Of a DNA stretch of 64,000 nt, positions 29,907 through 40,899 are shown in pieces. The position numbers and the translations under genes are program-made. The notes beneath the pieces are model-generated. The model was not told where the DNA came from. It ran no database searches and saw only the letters and a program-made list of their open reading frames with translations. Origin of the DNA: Ectocarpus siliculosus. Lineage: Eukaryota > Sar > Phaeophyceae > Ectocarpales > Ectocarpaceae. The stretch lies in assembly GCA_000310025.1 (NCBI GenBank), contig FN649738.1, positions 1,642,545 through 1,706,544 of the forward strand, given 5' to 3'. Position 1 is the stretch's first letter; every line of letters begins with the position of its first letter.

Positions 29907-32900
29907 GATGTCGAGAACAAGAGCTTCACGGACCACCTGGAGAGAGAGCTGGCTCAGCACTTCGCCTTGGCTGCGGTACAGGTGCGTGCTAGAAGTAGGT
30001 TATACGTATTTCAGATCAGATATATCATATGCGTATGTTGTTGTTTTTGTCTTCATATTAAAACCCGTTCCGATCTCTCTCTACCCAGTACCTTTCATAT
30101 GTCCGTACTGATCCAACAGTTGACGCGGTCGATTCCCGTGGTCACAGGCTAACTTACCCTAAAAGGTACCCTCAAATGAACTGGCCCCGAGGGGTCCGCA
30201 TGTCAATAGAAATCAACGACAGATATTCTGGAGTCCTCCGCTCCCTCTGCGCACTATGCGAGGTAACAACTGAGAGTAGGAGTCAGCATCACGGGCCAGA
30301 GAGAAAGAGGTACCATTGGTCCGAAATATTAGGACTGTTGGGACTCAAATGTGGTATGTATCTCATGACAGAGAAGGAGGGATTTTTCTGACACGGATTT
30401 TGCGATGGCCGTACTTAAGAACCTGGGTGTTGGGGCTAAAAAAGACATAAATTTTGAGAAGTTGGCCATGAGCACAGGTTGTCAGTCAAGAATCCCACAC
30501 TAAAACCTATGTATTTTGTCTCTGTTCGGTTCCTGTAGAGACAATAGTAATAGACGGGCTAATTTATGTGGTTCGTAAGCGGGTTCAACTTTGCGTGCCG
30601 TCTGCTGCTGCATTGTTCTATGCTCTCTTGACTGTCGGACAAGAGGCCGTCTTATTTTTTCCTCGGAAAGGCGATTTGTGGCACGTTTTTCGGTCCAATG
30701 TACAGCAGGATGTGCGGGTAGCTCGTGGGTACAGTACTACGATAGTAGTATCTAGGGAAGAGTATTGAGCCGCGGGGTCGACTCTATTCCTACAGTAGTC
30801 TTCGAATACAAGATCTCCCTTCGGGACGTGGGTGTCAAGCCTCCGGCGGGTGACGCAAGACCACATGCGCATTTGCCCGATGAGGGCCGTTATGTCTTGC
30901 TTTTGATGAGCAGTTTTGTAACGCTCGTATTCCTCGCGCACGTGGTTATTTTACAGTGGAACCAGCTCGAGCGGACAACAATTGCCAACGAAAACAAAAC
31001 TCAGACTGCTAGAAGATGTCTTGACTGATGATGGCAGATTTCCAATTTGAACCGATTGTGATTACGAAACAACACCACAACAAAACATGTTGAACTCTGC
31101 GGGTACATGCGCTAAGCCTTGTTTACGGCAGCAGCGTTTTACTTGGCCCGCTGCCAAGTGTAGAAGACCAAACGCAGGAACTGTTGGAGGTTGCGATGAC
31201 ACGACGAAGAGTCACAGCGATGTGGAATCAGTCAATGAATGGATGAACGTGGAGATGCAATAGCCAAGAGGCAAAAAATTCAAAAACTGTCGTTTTTCAG
31301 GGGTTTCAGAATAGGTTCGCTAGGCTTTGTCTGCGCGGAACGAGCCCCCGGGGTATTGAGCCAGTTTTCGCAACTTTGACCGTCAACCACACGCGCCACG
31401 GAGGCCTACCGAGCTCCGGGCACGAGCGTTAATGTACCGACGAGCCTCCTGGGTGCCCCTGAGAAGGAATCGCCAGAAAAGAGTCGCTGCCGCGAGAGAA
31501 AGAGATGCCGAAGCACGAACAGTGACGGAATTCTTAAATGTACATACTCATACAATCAAAGAGAGACTACTACCCTTTCGAGATAATACCACAGCAGTCG
31601 AAGGTAATCTTCTGCGTTGCTGTGTGAGACACGCCGCTTCCAGGCAACCACGCACTCGGGGAGGCTTCCGCACTTGAGACAATTGCATACGTATCCGGAA
31701 CATTCGAGCGGGTCGTCAAGGCTGTGCATCCGCTCTTACATAGCTGGTTTCAAATTCTGCATCAACGGCGGAGGACACGCGGAAACACACGCGACCCTGC
31801 TAGAGCAGAACCCCCAAACGGTCGGCACCTACTGCAACAGCACTGCCGCCGGAAAAATTGAACAAATGGTGGCAGAACCGCATAGGCCTGTGTAGCACGA
31901 TCATCCGTTGTCGGGGCACGCCCAAACCGGTGTGACGAAGAGCTCCTTATTTTTCTGCCTTTTCAGAAGCCAACAGATGGTCAATCGGTGCCCTGTAGAC
32001 CTCGTTCTGGTCGAACAGGACGGTATATTCGGTCTCCCGGAAATTAGGCGGAAACCAAACTTGGATTCCTTCATCGCGTTGGAACAGCCCGATAGAGGCA
32101 GCCTTTTTTGCCCTCACGGGATGAAGGGGAAAAAGGGGGGAAAGGTCGCGCTTCGCGGCTCATTCTATAACGCAATGCAACGCAACGCAATGCAATATCC
32201 TCATGTTCTCCCTGCGGGTTGTTGCTTGTGATGTTTTCCCAAGTTCAGAGTTGGTGTACTCTGATGTTGTTGTAAACGCAGTCACTGCATCCGTCCCTAA
32301 GTTGGTACATGTAATTGCTTAGTAGCGTGTCCCCTCGTGTGCTTTTTTATTGTGTGTGCGCCGCTTGCGGTGACCGTTCCCATTTCCCATAAGTCTAGAC
32401 CCCGAAATCATACAACTGCACCACCGTTTGGCCGTTTAGCCACGTCCAAACCCAAGCTCGCTTGGTTCCGCGCCATCGCCTTTCGGTCAAAGAACCGCCG
32501 CACAACCCTTCGGAACAAAAAGAATGTCCGAATAACGCCGGGCTCGGTGAAACTATGGTTGACGGGCCACAAGGTTGGTGATGAAGCGTACTGTAGAGAG
32601 GACGGAACGTTCACGTTTCCAAAGTCTCTTCACGTGGGAGATATGGTTGGGCTCGGCTCCGTGGAGCACGGTTGACGCGCGTATGCAGAAGAAGTGTATT
32701 ATGACAGGGAAGTTTCCGCCCACCCTAAGCAGATACAGATCCCCGTCGTGTGGAAAAAAGAAAAAGAGAGACCGCACGAGCTCGGGTATTTGTTACCCCG
32801 GTGGTTGTGCACGTGTGCCGGCGCGTGGCATGCCGTTGATACATACGGCGGATGTTTTTTTGAGTTCCGATATGGTTACAAGCAATGCAGTGCGATAAAG

Positions 32901-33601
32901 CCCCTCGAAATTGCCCCCCAATCACGGGAGAGCAGAACACACACCCTGATTGTACTGTTCGTTCCAAAACTCCCCGTGAGGCTCCGTGCACAGCAGTTTT
33001 TTTTTTCGTTGTGACGATGTGAGGGTGGAATGGGGCTGGCTCCCTGCAGCAGTATCGTCGTCGTAGGTTGCCAAAGACTCACGTCGCGCGTATGCTGATA
33101 AGAAAGAAATGGCCACAGCATGTGATCGGTTGCCGGTACTCTGTGGGTTCTCAGAAAGCTAAGGTGGTGCTATGCGTGAGCGCTCGTGTGTCGGCTCTGC
33201 TGACCATCGCGAGATTCAACCGGTTTGGATGCTGCTGGCTTTGTCGGTCTTCCTTCCATTGACGCGAACCACCCCCCTGCCCCCCTTCTCTCTCTCCGTG
33301 CCGCTTTTCTCCCTCTCTCTTTTTCTCGCTCTCTCGCTCTCTCGCTCTCTCGCCCTCTCGCCCTCTCTCTTTGCGTATCCTTTTTTTTTTTTTCCAGGCC
33401 GACAAGATGGGAATGGGAAATCTCCGATACACCGTGACCTTCTACCCACAGGCCTGCCTAGTGCATGTCAACCTCGCCCCGCTCGTGGTGACGCTGGTAC
33501 ACCAAGATGGCCAGGATGACAGCAGGGACAAGCTCAACTTCGGCGACGCCCTAGATTTGATCCCTGAAATGTCGGACGCACTAGAGCCTCTGCGGAAACA
33601 G
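29907..33601 (+). CDS. LAMTOR3: LAMTOR3 (MP1)-like Ragulator subunit, partial
   Basis: LAMTOR3/MP1 is a roadblock-fold subunit of the lysosomal Ragulator complex, which anchors Rag GTPases and mTORC1 and scaffolds MEK1/ERK. Two exons are clear: about 29907-29981 and 33398-33601. They join in phase 0 as HFALAAVQ-ADKMGMG. From memory of the family, this follows human FALATDQ-GSKLGLS without a gap and continues CLVHVNLAPLVVTLVHQDG, against human QFNRLPLVVSF. The second exon ends MSDALEPLRKQ at a GTGAGA donor, so only a few C-terminal residues remain. A possible last exon is 35060-35089 after a strong TTTCAG acceptor, but its GGTG repeats make this weak. The 29907 start is one of three nearby acceptors, and the N-terminal exon(s) are missing. 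The 3.4-kb intron is large for this window and holds repeat and open-frame material. Confidence 0.7.
30568..31021 (+). other. two adjacent open frames with a membrane-like segment, inside the LAMTOR3-like intron
   Basis: Two plus-strand open frames, 30568-30768 and 30765-31021, abut with a one-base frame offset. Read together, they give a run of beta-like sequence (GYSTTIVVSREEY, then PTVVFEYKISLRDVG), then a hydrophobic segment (YVLLLMSSFVTLVFLAHVVI) followed by polar residues. This layout loosely recalls the lumenal-domain/first-helix junction of GOST-type seven-helix proteins, but I cannot assign the family. It may be a nested gene, a decayed gene or transposon remnant, or chance. Confidence 0.25.
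31561..31608 (+). repeat. dispersed repeat B, copy 6 (core only)
   Basis: GAGAGACTACTACCCTTTCG, then AGATAATACCACAGCAGTCGAAGG. This copy preserves the uninterrupted centre (ACCACAGCAGTCGAAGG) that corresponds to the empty site of the TA-flanked insertion at 18207. Confidence 0.7.
33281..33397. repeat. long pyrimidine tract before LAMTOR3-like exon
   Basis: A nearly uninterrupted C/T tract with CTCTCG units and a T13 run, ending in CCAG at 33397. It is the polypyrimidine tract of the 33398 acceptor, unusually long. Confidence 0.8.
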
Positions 33602-36600
33602 GTGAGAGGGGAAGGTGTAATAGTGCGGAGAGGGGCGGGGTGGTCTCGGCGTGTGTGAGAGAGAAAGAGCCTTAAGGCAGACAGAAACCCACAGAAAGAG
33701 TTTTTTTCTGCCAGAGAGTACGCTGTTATAGCAGCAGCATACATTCATGACAAAGCGGTCAGGATTCCAGGTTTGGCATGTTCTAGCATTCCTCTTACGG
33801 TACCGCCGCCCTTCCTTCCCTCCGCCCTCGCTTTGTTTTTCGCCTGGCCCACCGTTGTTGTTTCGATCACACGGCGTCGCGACTCAACTCAACTCAACTC
33901 AAGGTGTTGAGAGCGTGTTGGGAGGAGAACTCGGCTGCATAGGAGCACAGGAGCGGTCACGGGTCGCCTAGAGGGTGGGGAGAGCGGGGCGGGGGGGAGG
34001 ATTTCGAGGGGCGAAGTCTGGGAGGGACTCCATCCCTCTCTTGACTATTTCGCCGGGTGTTGGAGCTTTTTTCCTCCGGAGAGAGGTGGTTCGATTTTCT
34101 ACCATGCCAATGCCCTTCGGCTGTTGCGCCGCCGAAGGTAGCCTGGGCTGGGGCCTGGGGGCGCCGTAGAGAGGAGCCAGGGAAAGCGATTGGGGGGGGG
34201 GGGAGGTGATGATATGCGCCAACCCCCTCCCTTTCTACCCTACCGTCACCGCCTAGTGTCGTGTTGTTAGGTTAGTTAAAATCTAGATGTTTACGTAAGC
34301 GGTCGAATGACAGCACGATGGGTGCCAGAGTGTATCATGAACGCGTCGTGCTTGTTGTGCTTGGCTATGGATTCAAGCACGCGTTCAGGGTCCCCTCCTG
34401 TAGTCGGTACGTTGTGCTTGGTCTGTGTTGTTGGATGTTCTGCGGTTGTTCTCAGCTTGTTCGTCCCCACTTCTCACTACATCACGCAAAGAAGTATCGT
34501 ATGTGTGTCACATGGTATTTATTGAGCGACTCAAGCAAGCAGTTGTTCAATCAGAAATATGAAGCCGACGCCAATTATCTGGTTGCCTTTCGATCTCGAT
34601 TGCGTCGGATATTCATGTGTGATGCGGATATTACCTGTAGGTTGTTGGTGTGGTTCTTTCTTTTCTTTTAAGATTCTTGGATATGTTTTAGCCAGCGCTT
34701 GCCTGTCAACGCTCGATCCAGTTGTTTTATTTTGTACGTTGTTGGTTTTCCGATATCTTGTTTTCAGTCAGTCACATGGTTACGGTAACGGATACTGAAA
34801 AAATGGGGCGGAAGGGATGGGAGCGGGAATCACCCTCTCCCCCCTCTCCCGTCTGTCGATCTTGCACGTAAGGAGCAGTAATTTGAGCCCCGTTTAGTTT
34901 CGCGAGGTTTGTTTTTAGCTGTTGCCTTCCGGATGCGGCTTGCAAAAATAATGCTAGTACCATATGCAATCCTAGTGTAGTGGATTGGGGAGGGGCTTGA
35001 GACCATTCCCCCAGCACTCATGAAATAGATACGAGCAGCACTCGTTTCCTTTTTTTCAGGGTGGGTGGGTGGGTGGGTTTAAGTTATAGGGTAAAAACCC
35101 ACGTGCTTGGCTGATTGATCGCCGAGCGTTTTGGGGTATGTCGTTTCGTCGTTCGAAGGGCAGAAAACAGACCGACAGCGAAGCGTACTACTTTTGCTGG
35201 TAAGAGGATGATGCCTTGCCGCCAGCTTTGGGGATGGATAAGAAATGCTTTTACGGTGTAGTTGATTCTTACGTTTTGTGGATTGTGTCTCACTCTCCTT
35301 TTCATGGAGTATAAAAACGCGTGTGCCATGGACATGACTAACATGTTCTCAAGATACAGCGGCATGGTGCTTTTTTCGCTATGGCTGTGTGACCTTCGAT
35401 GCCGAGCGAGCGAAATGCAAAAACTGGTGTCTGTATCGAGCGGGTCCTCTTGCTCGGTTTGCGCTTGAAGGGGGCGCCCAGACGGGATCAATTTTTTTTA
35501 GCGGGGGGATGGGAGTGCATGGGTGGGTACGTACCTGGCGTCTTATTGGAAGTGGTGGTGGTGGGAGTCGAGCCTGCCGTTTAGCTGTGGCTACGGCGGG
35601 CACAAGCCGTTTCAATCGACAGCACTTGTTCCGTCCAAGGTTGGCGAGGTTGGCTGAGAGGGGTTCGATGTTCGTTTGACCCCTTGGCCCTCCCCCCGCT
35701 CACTCTTCGCTTGTCGGCCCGTTTCCCCAGCGTTGTTGCACGTTTTGAATTGTTGTTTTGAGCTGGTGTACGATATGAAACGCCCGGTGGCCACGTCCTG
35801 TGTCGTTGAGGCGGTGGCCAAATAAAGTAGTCTTGGCGCGCCACTTGTTGAGTTTCACGGGCATTTGGCAAAAAAAAAGTAGGTGTGAGTGGTTGTTTTC
35901 GCGCGACTCTCAGCATGCATTCAGCACATTCTTTGCCCGCACCATATTATTTTGTTTTTTCTCTGATGGTGTTTTTTTTTTTTTCATGTGGTTGTGGTGC
36001 CGTGGCCATTGCTTTTTGTCCTTCCTCAGCGGGCTCATGTACTACTCGGAGCGGCTTGAGTGAGGAGTGAGTGTGACGCGGTAACGTCGCGCGTTGCGGG
36101 CAGCATGTAAAGGACAGCGATGAAAAAAAAGTATCCTACGGTTTGGTCGAGATCTGTTACTGGGACGTTCATAGGCGTTGATTTATAAATGGGGTGGTTT
36201 GTGTGGGATTTGTTTGCAAGCAGAAGATATGCTTAGATGCTGCGTTTCGATGCTGCGCCTAGTGGTACTCTGCAAGCCAACCATGGAAAGCTTCGGGTGC
36301 AAGATGACTGACAAGCTGGTGGGTAAAATGCGAAGAGGGTGCACTGACGAGAGAGGGTTTAACGACCTGCGACGTTGATGTGCGCCGCAGCACATGTATG
36401 CATATGATTGCAGATGCGGCGGCCTCGCTCGTGCTTGCTCTTGATAGCACGCATGTGGATTACAAGCTACCTTTGGCTGCCTTACGTGCACGGTCTTGAC
36501 TCTTCGCTTGATTCAGTGTTCAAGTGTACTTGATTTGAACGGTGCACGTATCGTGTTCCAGGTGCTCTTGACTTGCCTTGCCTACTTGCGATGGATGGAT

Positions 36601-37110
36601 GTACTTGGTGCACGACAAGCATCGACATATGCCTGCTCTACCTTTCTTTCCAAAAGGTAGACGATGGGGGGGGCAGACGTACGTATGTGTATACTTGAGG
36701 CTTGGTTGCGCCCAACATCATCATGCGTGGTGGACGCGAATCGCGAATGGGAAACACTGCAACATCCGAATATATCCTCGCCCCATCGCAATAATATTGA
36801 TTGGCATAGAATGGACCGGACACATGTCGCAACGAAGCGACGCCTCGAGCATCATTGGTCAACCGACGCCCCGGGCAAAAATTGACTGCGTTATTGAGGC
36901 TGCTGGCACGCACGTAGGCTCAATCATTAAGTGACCTGGTAAAGGCAGCAACCGTTCGAATCGAAGCCCGGCTAGGGGGCAGTTATTGCAGCCTTACGTT
37001 GCGTTTCGATGCAGCCTAGAAAAAGAGAAAATCGGTGTTGTTGTCGATCATCAGCATGTGATCAGTTTTTTTGTTGCCCCTTTCTTTCCATCTTATTTTT
37101 CTGCTTACAG
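33602..37110. other. no confident gene; 3' flank of the LAMTOR3-like gene
   Basis: About 3.5 kb with short plus-strand open frames that I cannot assign. It contains a CTCAA tandem run at about 33881-33901 and a GGTG run at 35060-35079, just after a strong acceptor. Possible long 3' UTR or unrecognised short exons (for example near 36282-36318). Confidence 0.35.
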
Positions 37111-37276
37111 CAGCACGCGCTCAAACATCGACATGCAGAAAAAACCCGTACATGAACAATCACTAAGCTTCCCCGATGGTGGGGAAATGCACCAGCTGAA
37201 AACGGCGAAAGTCCTGCTCCGCGCCAAGGAGCAACAGCAGAATACGCTCACCAGCACCGCCACGTTTCGTTCTTGA
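37111..37276 (+). CDS. candidate terminal exon of an unknown protein
   Basis: After a good acceptor (TTTTTCTGCTTACAG), an open frame runs about 55 residues to TGA at 37274-37276. It is Lys/Gln-rich and contains SLSFPDGGEMHQLKTAKVLL and RAKEQQQN. Composition and the acceptor suggest a real last exon on plus, but I found no matching upstream exon and recognise no family. It could equally be chance. Confidence 0.25.
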
Positions 37277-38377
37277 AAGGCAAGAACCACCGAAAACACA
37301 TTAAAACAAAAAAAAACACCGTCGTGTGAGACTACTCGTGATCATGTCCTGTCGACGACGGCACGGACGGAAACCTACGTCAAACATGGACAAATAACTC
37401 TTGCTTCGCCTGTCCATGTGGAAATAACTGCTGCGTCACCATCCCCCAGCGAAAGGCTCTCTCTCAGATGACTCTACCACGAGGAGGTTCTCTGGCGCGT
37501 TGAACCAACCAACCTGTCACCGACACTCAATGGCCACTAAATACGACTGACTGCTCGTTTGTGTACCCCCTTCGTAGAGAAGGGAAACAGCAGCAGTGTT
37601 GCTAGGCACACACTGTTGAACACTATTGACAACCAATTACTAGCTAACTACACACCTTTATAGTTTTTAGTGTAGACGCATATCTATTCGAAATCAACTA
37701 ACTAATTTTCTACCGGCTGCTACATTCATTCCTGGGCCAACCCTACACAGAGTCGAGCTTGGCCAGCCAGCCACACGCCTACAAAAGATTAATCGTGGAC
37801 ATCCTCACTACACTGGGTTCAATGGCAACTACTTGACTCCCCGACAGAAATCTTAATCTTGGTGGGAGGTATTTTTTGCCTACTGCTGTAAGGGGAGTCG
37901 CCCCCAGCTTACATGTTTTTCGAGAAAACACACACCAGAGAGGGCGTCGACAGCCAAGCATCAGGCCGGGAACCGCACAACGTAATCAATCCTTAAACTA
38001 GACTAATACCACATGTTACAAACAAGACACGCGGGGCGGCAAATGTTTCACACAGAATTTCAACATTCAGAGCGAGGACCGCCCACTACAGGAACAACAG
38101 CGAGCAGCTGCACCTCGTCCATGATGTTTCTGCATGGATGGATGGATGGTCATCAGTACGCACGCGCACGCACGCACAACAAGCGACAACACCAAACTAA
38201 TCACCTAGACTACATGGCTGTGTACATTTTTTTTATACATTTTTCCTCGCACTCCTCAGCTGGGGGGGGGCTTGCAAGGCGTGGGGGAGAGGGAGCGTCT
38301 AACACAACCAACCGAGGTGGTGGCGGGAGAGCCGAACACACTACAATTACTTTTTACGGCAACTGCAGCTCATTGAA
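37277..38377. other. no gene recognised; 3' flank of the plastid-targeted gene
   Basis: AT-richer than its surroundings, with an ATGG microsatellite at about 38134-38149 and CACG repeats at 38160-38175. It probably includes the 3' UTR of the minus-strand gene that ends at 38378. Confidence 0.4.
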
Positions 38378-39031
38378 CTAAATACGCAGAGCCGAGATTC
38401 CTTTGAGGCCGTTCATGAAAGCTAGACCGCCGACCACCAAAAACAGCGAAGCGTACCCGACGAAACCAGCGGGCATCCTGCGAGACACATCCTCGCCCCT
38501 CATCGACAGCCAGTACGTGGCCCTACCGAGCCCCCACGCCACGAGGGATTGGGCCGCAACTATAGGAGAAAAGAGGGACAGCAGCAACGACATACCCAAA
38601 AACAGAGGCGATGAGTAACAGCTGCCTTGCGCTGCTCCGGCGAAGCTCCGGCTGAGAACCGCCAGGGGCCTCCCCTGCACCGGCTCGGGCTCAGGGGCCG
38701 CAAAGAGCTTCGACCAATCCGCCTTGCGTGGCTTCGCCCCCCACGCTGCCGTCCCTGCGGCGGCTGGTCTTGCATCGGCTGCCGTGCCCCACCCAAACGC
38801 CGCCGGGGAGCCGCTGCGGGTCGTCGTCGTCTTCTTGCGGCCGCCGCCGCTGCTGCTGCTGTCCCCACTCGAGTAAGAGGCGCTCCTCTCCATGCGGTTC
38901 CTGACTTGGGCTACCTCGCCGAGGATGGTCGTCGAGCGGAGGGCCGGCGGCGCGGGGACGAAGGCCGCCACGGCGGACGCGACGAGGACGACCTGGAGGA
39001 TGATGACGGCCGCGGAGTTTTGTTTGGTCAT
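38378..39031 (-). CDS. plastid-targeted membrane protein, function unknown (single exon)
   Basis: A 217-residue single-exon gene. Residues 8-23 form a signal-peptide hydrophobic core, followed by AVAAFVP. That matches the ASAFAP-type junction with a Phe that starts the transit peptide of heterokont plastid proteins, so import across the complex plastid is expected. A Ser/Gly/Arg-rich linker with poly-Thr (residues about 50-75) follows. There are two hydrophobic stretches near the C terminus: about 142-172 (FLGMSLLLSLFSPIVAAQSL) and 189-208 (FVGYASLFLVVGGLAFMNGL). I do not recognise the family. The start is the ATG at 39029-39031, which gives the signal peptide. It is unusual in this window in lacking introns. 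Confidence 0.7.
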   Translation of the reverse strand: MTKQNSAAVIILQVVLVASAVAAFVPAPPALRSTTILGEVAQVRNRMERSASYSSGDSSSSGGGRKKTTTTRSGSPAAFGWGTAADARPAAAGTAAWGAKPRKADWSKLFAAPEPEPVQGRPLAVLSRSFAGAAQGSCYSSPLFLGMSLLLSLFSPIVAAQSLVAWGLGRATYWLSMRGEDVSRRMPAGFVGYASLFLVVGGLAFMNGLKGISALRI

Positions 39032-40899
39032 TTTAAAGTCTCGAGTGATGTGACCCTGTGTGGTCGACGCGGGTGATGACGATTCTTGATGTAGCCAACA
39101 GAGAGAGGGGTAGCAAGTGGCGGGGTCCTCTTGTGTGGGCCTAGTGTTGGTGTTCTCGCGCTGGGAATGGGAGAGAGTGGGTGCGTGCGTTCGGCTCGTT
39201 TTGATTTGTGACGCGCCGCGAAGGCGGATGGATTACTACATTTACATGAAACGGGGGTCGTCGACGGTTCAACGGCTCGATGTTGATGACCCTTCCTTTT
39301 CGTTCAAAACCCCCCTCACCAATACACCATGAAATAAGTTCTCAGAACGTTCTCGGACCCGGATGATTAGCTCTCGGAACTTCCATTTCAAATGTGGTTC
39401 CCTCTGCTGCCGTGCATATGCGTAGATACTGCTCCCCTCTCTACTGTTGAAGCCCGTGTGGAAGCTTGTGGACTGCTGTGGACGTATATGGGTGGATGCC
39501 ACAAACCCACAATCATCAACACACCTGTGGTGTTTGCTCGAGATGTTCCACGATACAATGTATCTGCGCCACGGGTGTGCCGTCAGCTATAGTCTAACGG
39601 TGTTGAGTTGTGGCAGACACTCCCTCTTACAGAATAAATCTCTTGTCCATGCCCTCGAAATATTGAAAAAGATCTCGCGTTTTGAACCAATCCCGGATGG
39701 CTACAGAAGATTGTGTAGACTAGATGTAGGTTAGAGGCCAAGTAGTTCTGAAGATCCCGTGATGTGCACGGCGCTGACCACTTTCTCGTCGTGGAAGGCA
39801 CCCCACGCACCATCGCAGAATACCATTAGAAGAAGGAACGTATCTCAACTCGAACTACATATGCCTGTTGGCTTCAAGCGTAGCTCTGGCCGCTTGCCAG
39901 ACTGCACTCTTTGCGTATCCTCACCAAGTCGGTTTCGTTAGCCCCCAGCGCAAACCGCGCCCCCCCCCCCCCCCCCCAAACGTTGCTGCACTGCTGACGC
40001 CACCTGCATGCTCCCCTCTTCGTGTGGGTTCAATCAAGCCATGATGTCGACGTGCGTACGTAGAGTCTGCATGGATTCCAAACGACAACATATTTTCGTT
40101 TTCGGACCCCCGCACCAACCCCACCTCCTTGCCACATGCCGTCAACCCTCAAGCGCCGCAAGCATATTTAGCTCTTGGCCTTGCTCTTGCCGCATCCGAC
40201 ATCACCCCAAGTACCGGTCGCAAACCGTAGAACTTGGTGCTACGTACACCAAAATCCGCAGAACAAGAGACGAAAGCAGGCATACCTGCACAACAACGAA
40301 GGCTCTTCGTGCGCACAACACAAGTGTGCGGCCTCGAGCGGCCAACACAAGAGCCACGTGGTAGGTACGGTGCCGACGACACGAGGCGGAGGACGGATTG
40401 AAAACCCTTGCACAGCAACTGACAGGCGCGACCTTCTTCGGCACAAGGGCGACACTCCAAAAACAAAAAACACATCACAGCAGAAACATCTCTAATGAGC
40501 CACCCTCGCTAGACACGTGCTCTACCAACAACCGAAAAACCTTGAACCAAAGAGTTACACCGAATCGGCGGGCCGAGCCAGAGAGGGCGGCAGGCAACTG
40601 GAAGAGGTAGTATAGAAGGCATTCCCTTGTCTTTTGCTCCTTACGACTCAGCCCAAACATGACGTCCATGTTCCGTACCAATCCGAGAAATACACGACAC
40701 TACGAAATCCGACGGTTACTTGGCGCACCAGCACAGGAAACGTGTAACGACACCAGAACTCGCGGTACAGTACAAACGTACACCAGCTGCCTTCACTACA
40801 CCAGACCACCTTCACGCGCCCCGCTTGCAACGCGTACAACAGGCTTTTCGATCGCTCGTTCTAGTCGTCGCCCCTCCCACCCGCCTCCCCCTCTCCCCG
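39032..40899. other. no gene recognised; between plastid-protein promoter and bL12m end
   Basis: The right-hand boundary of the plastid-protein promoter is within the first few hundred bases; the 3' UTR of bL12m is near 40899. A C17-C18 homopolymer at 39961-39977. Other open frames are short and unsupported. Confidence 0.35.

Noticed and set aside
32337-33014. Plus-strand open frames in the LAMTOR3-like intron
   Set aside because: No recognisable domain, no consistent splice phases; treated as intronic or transposon-derived background.
36940-36990. B-box-like CCGTTCGAATCGAAGCCCGG
   Set aside because: Only a B-box-like motif without a matching A box or a second copy in the window; not enough for a tRNA or SINE.
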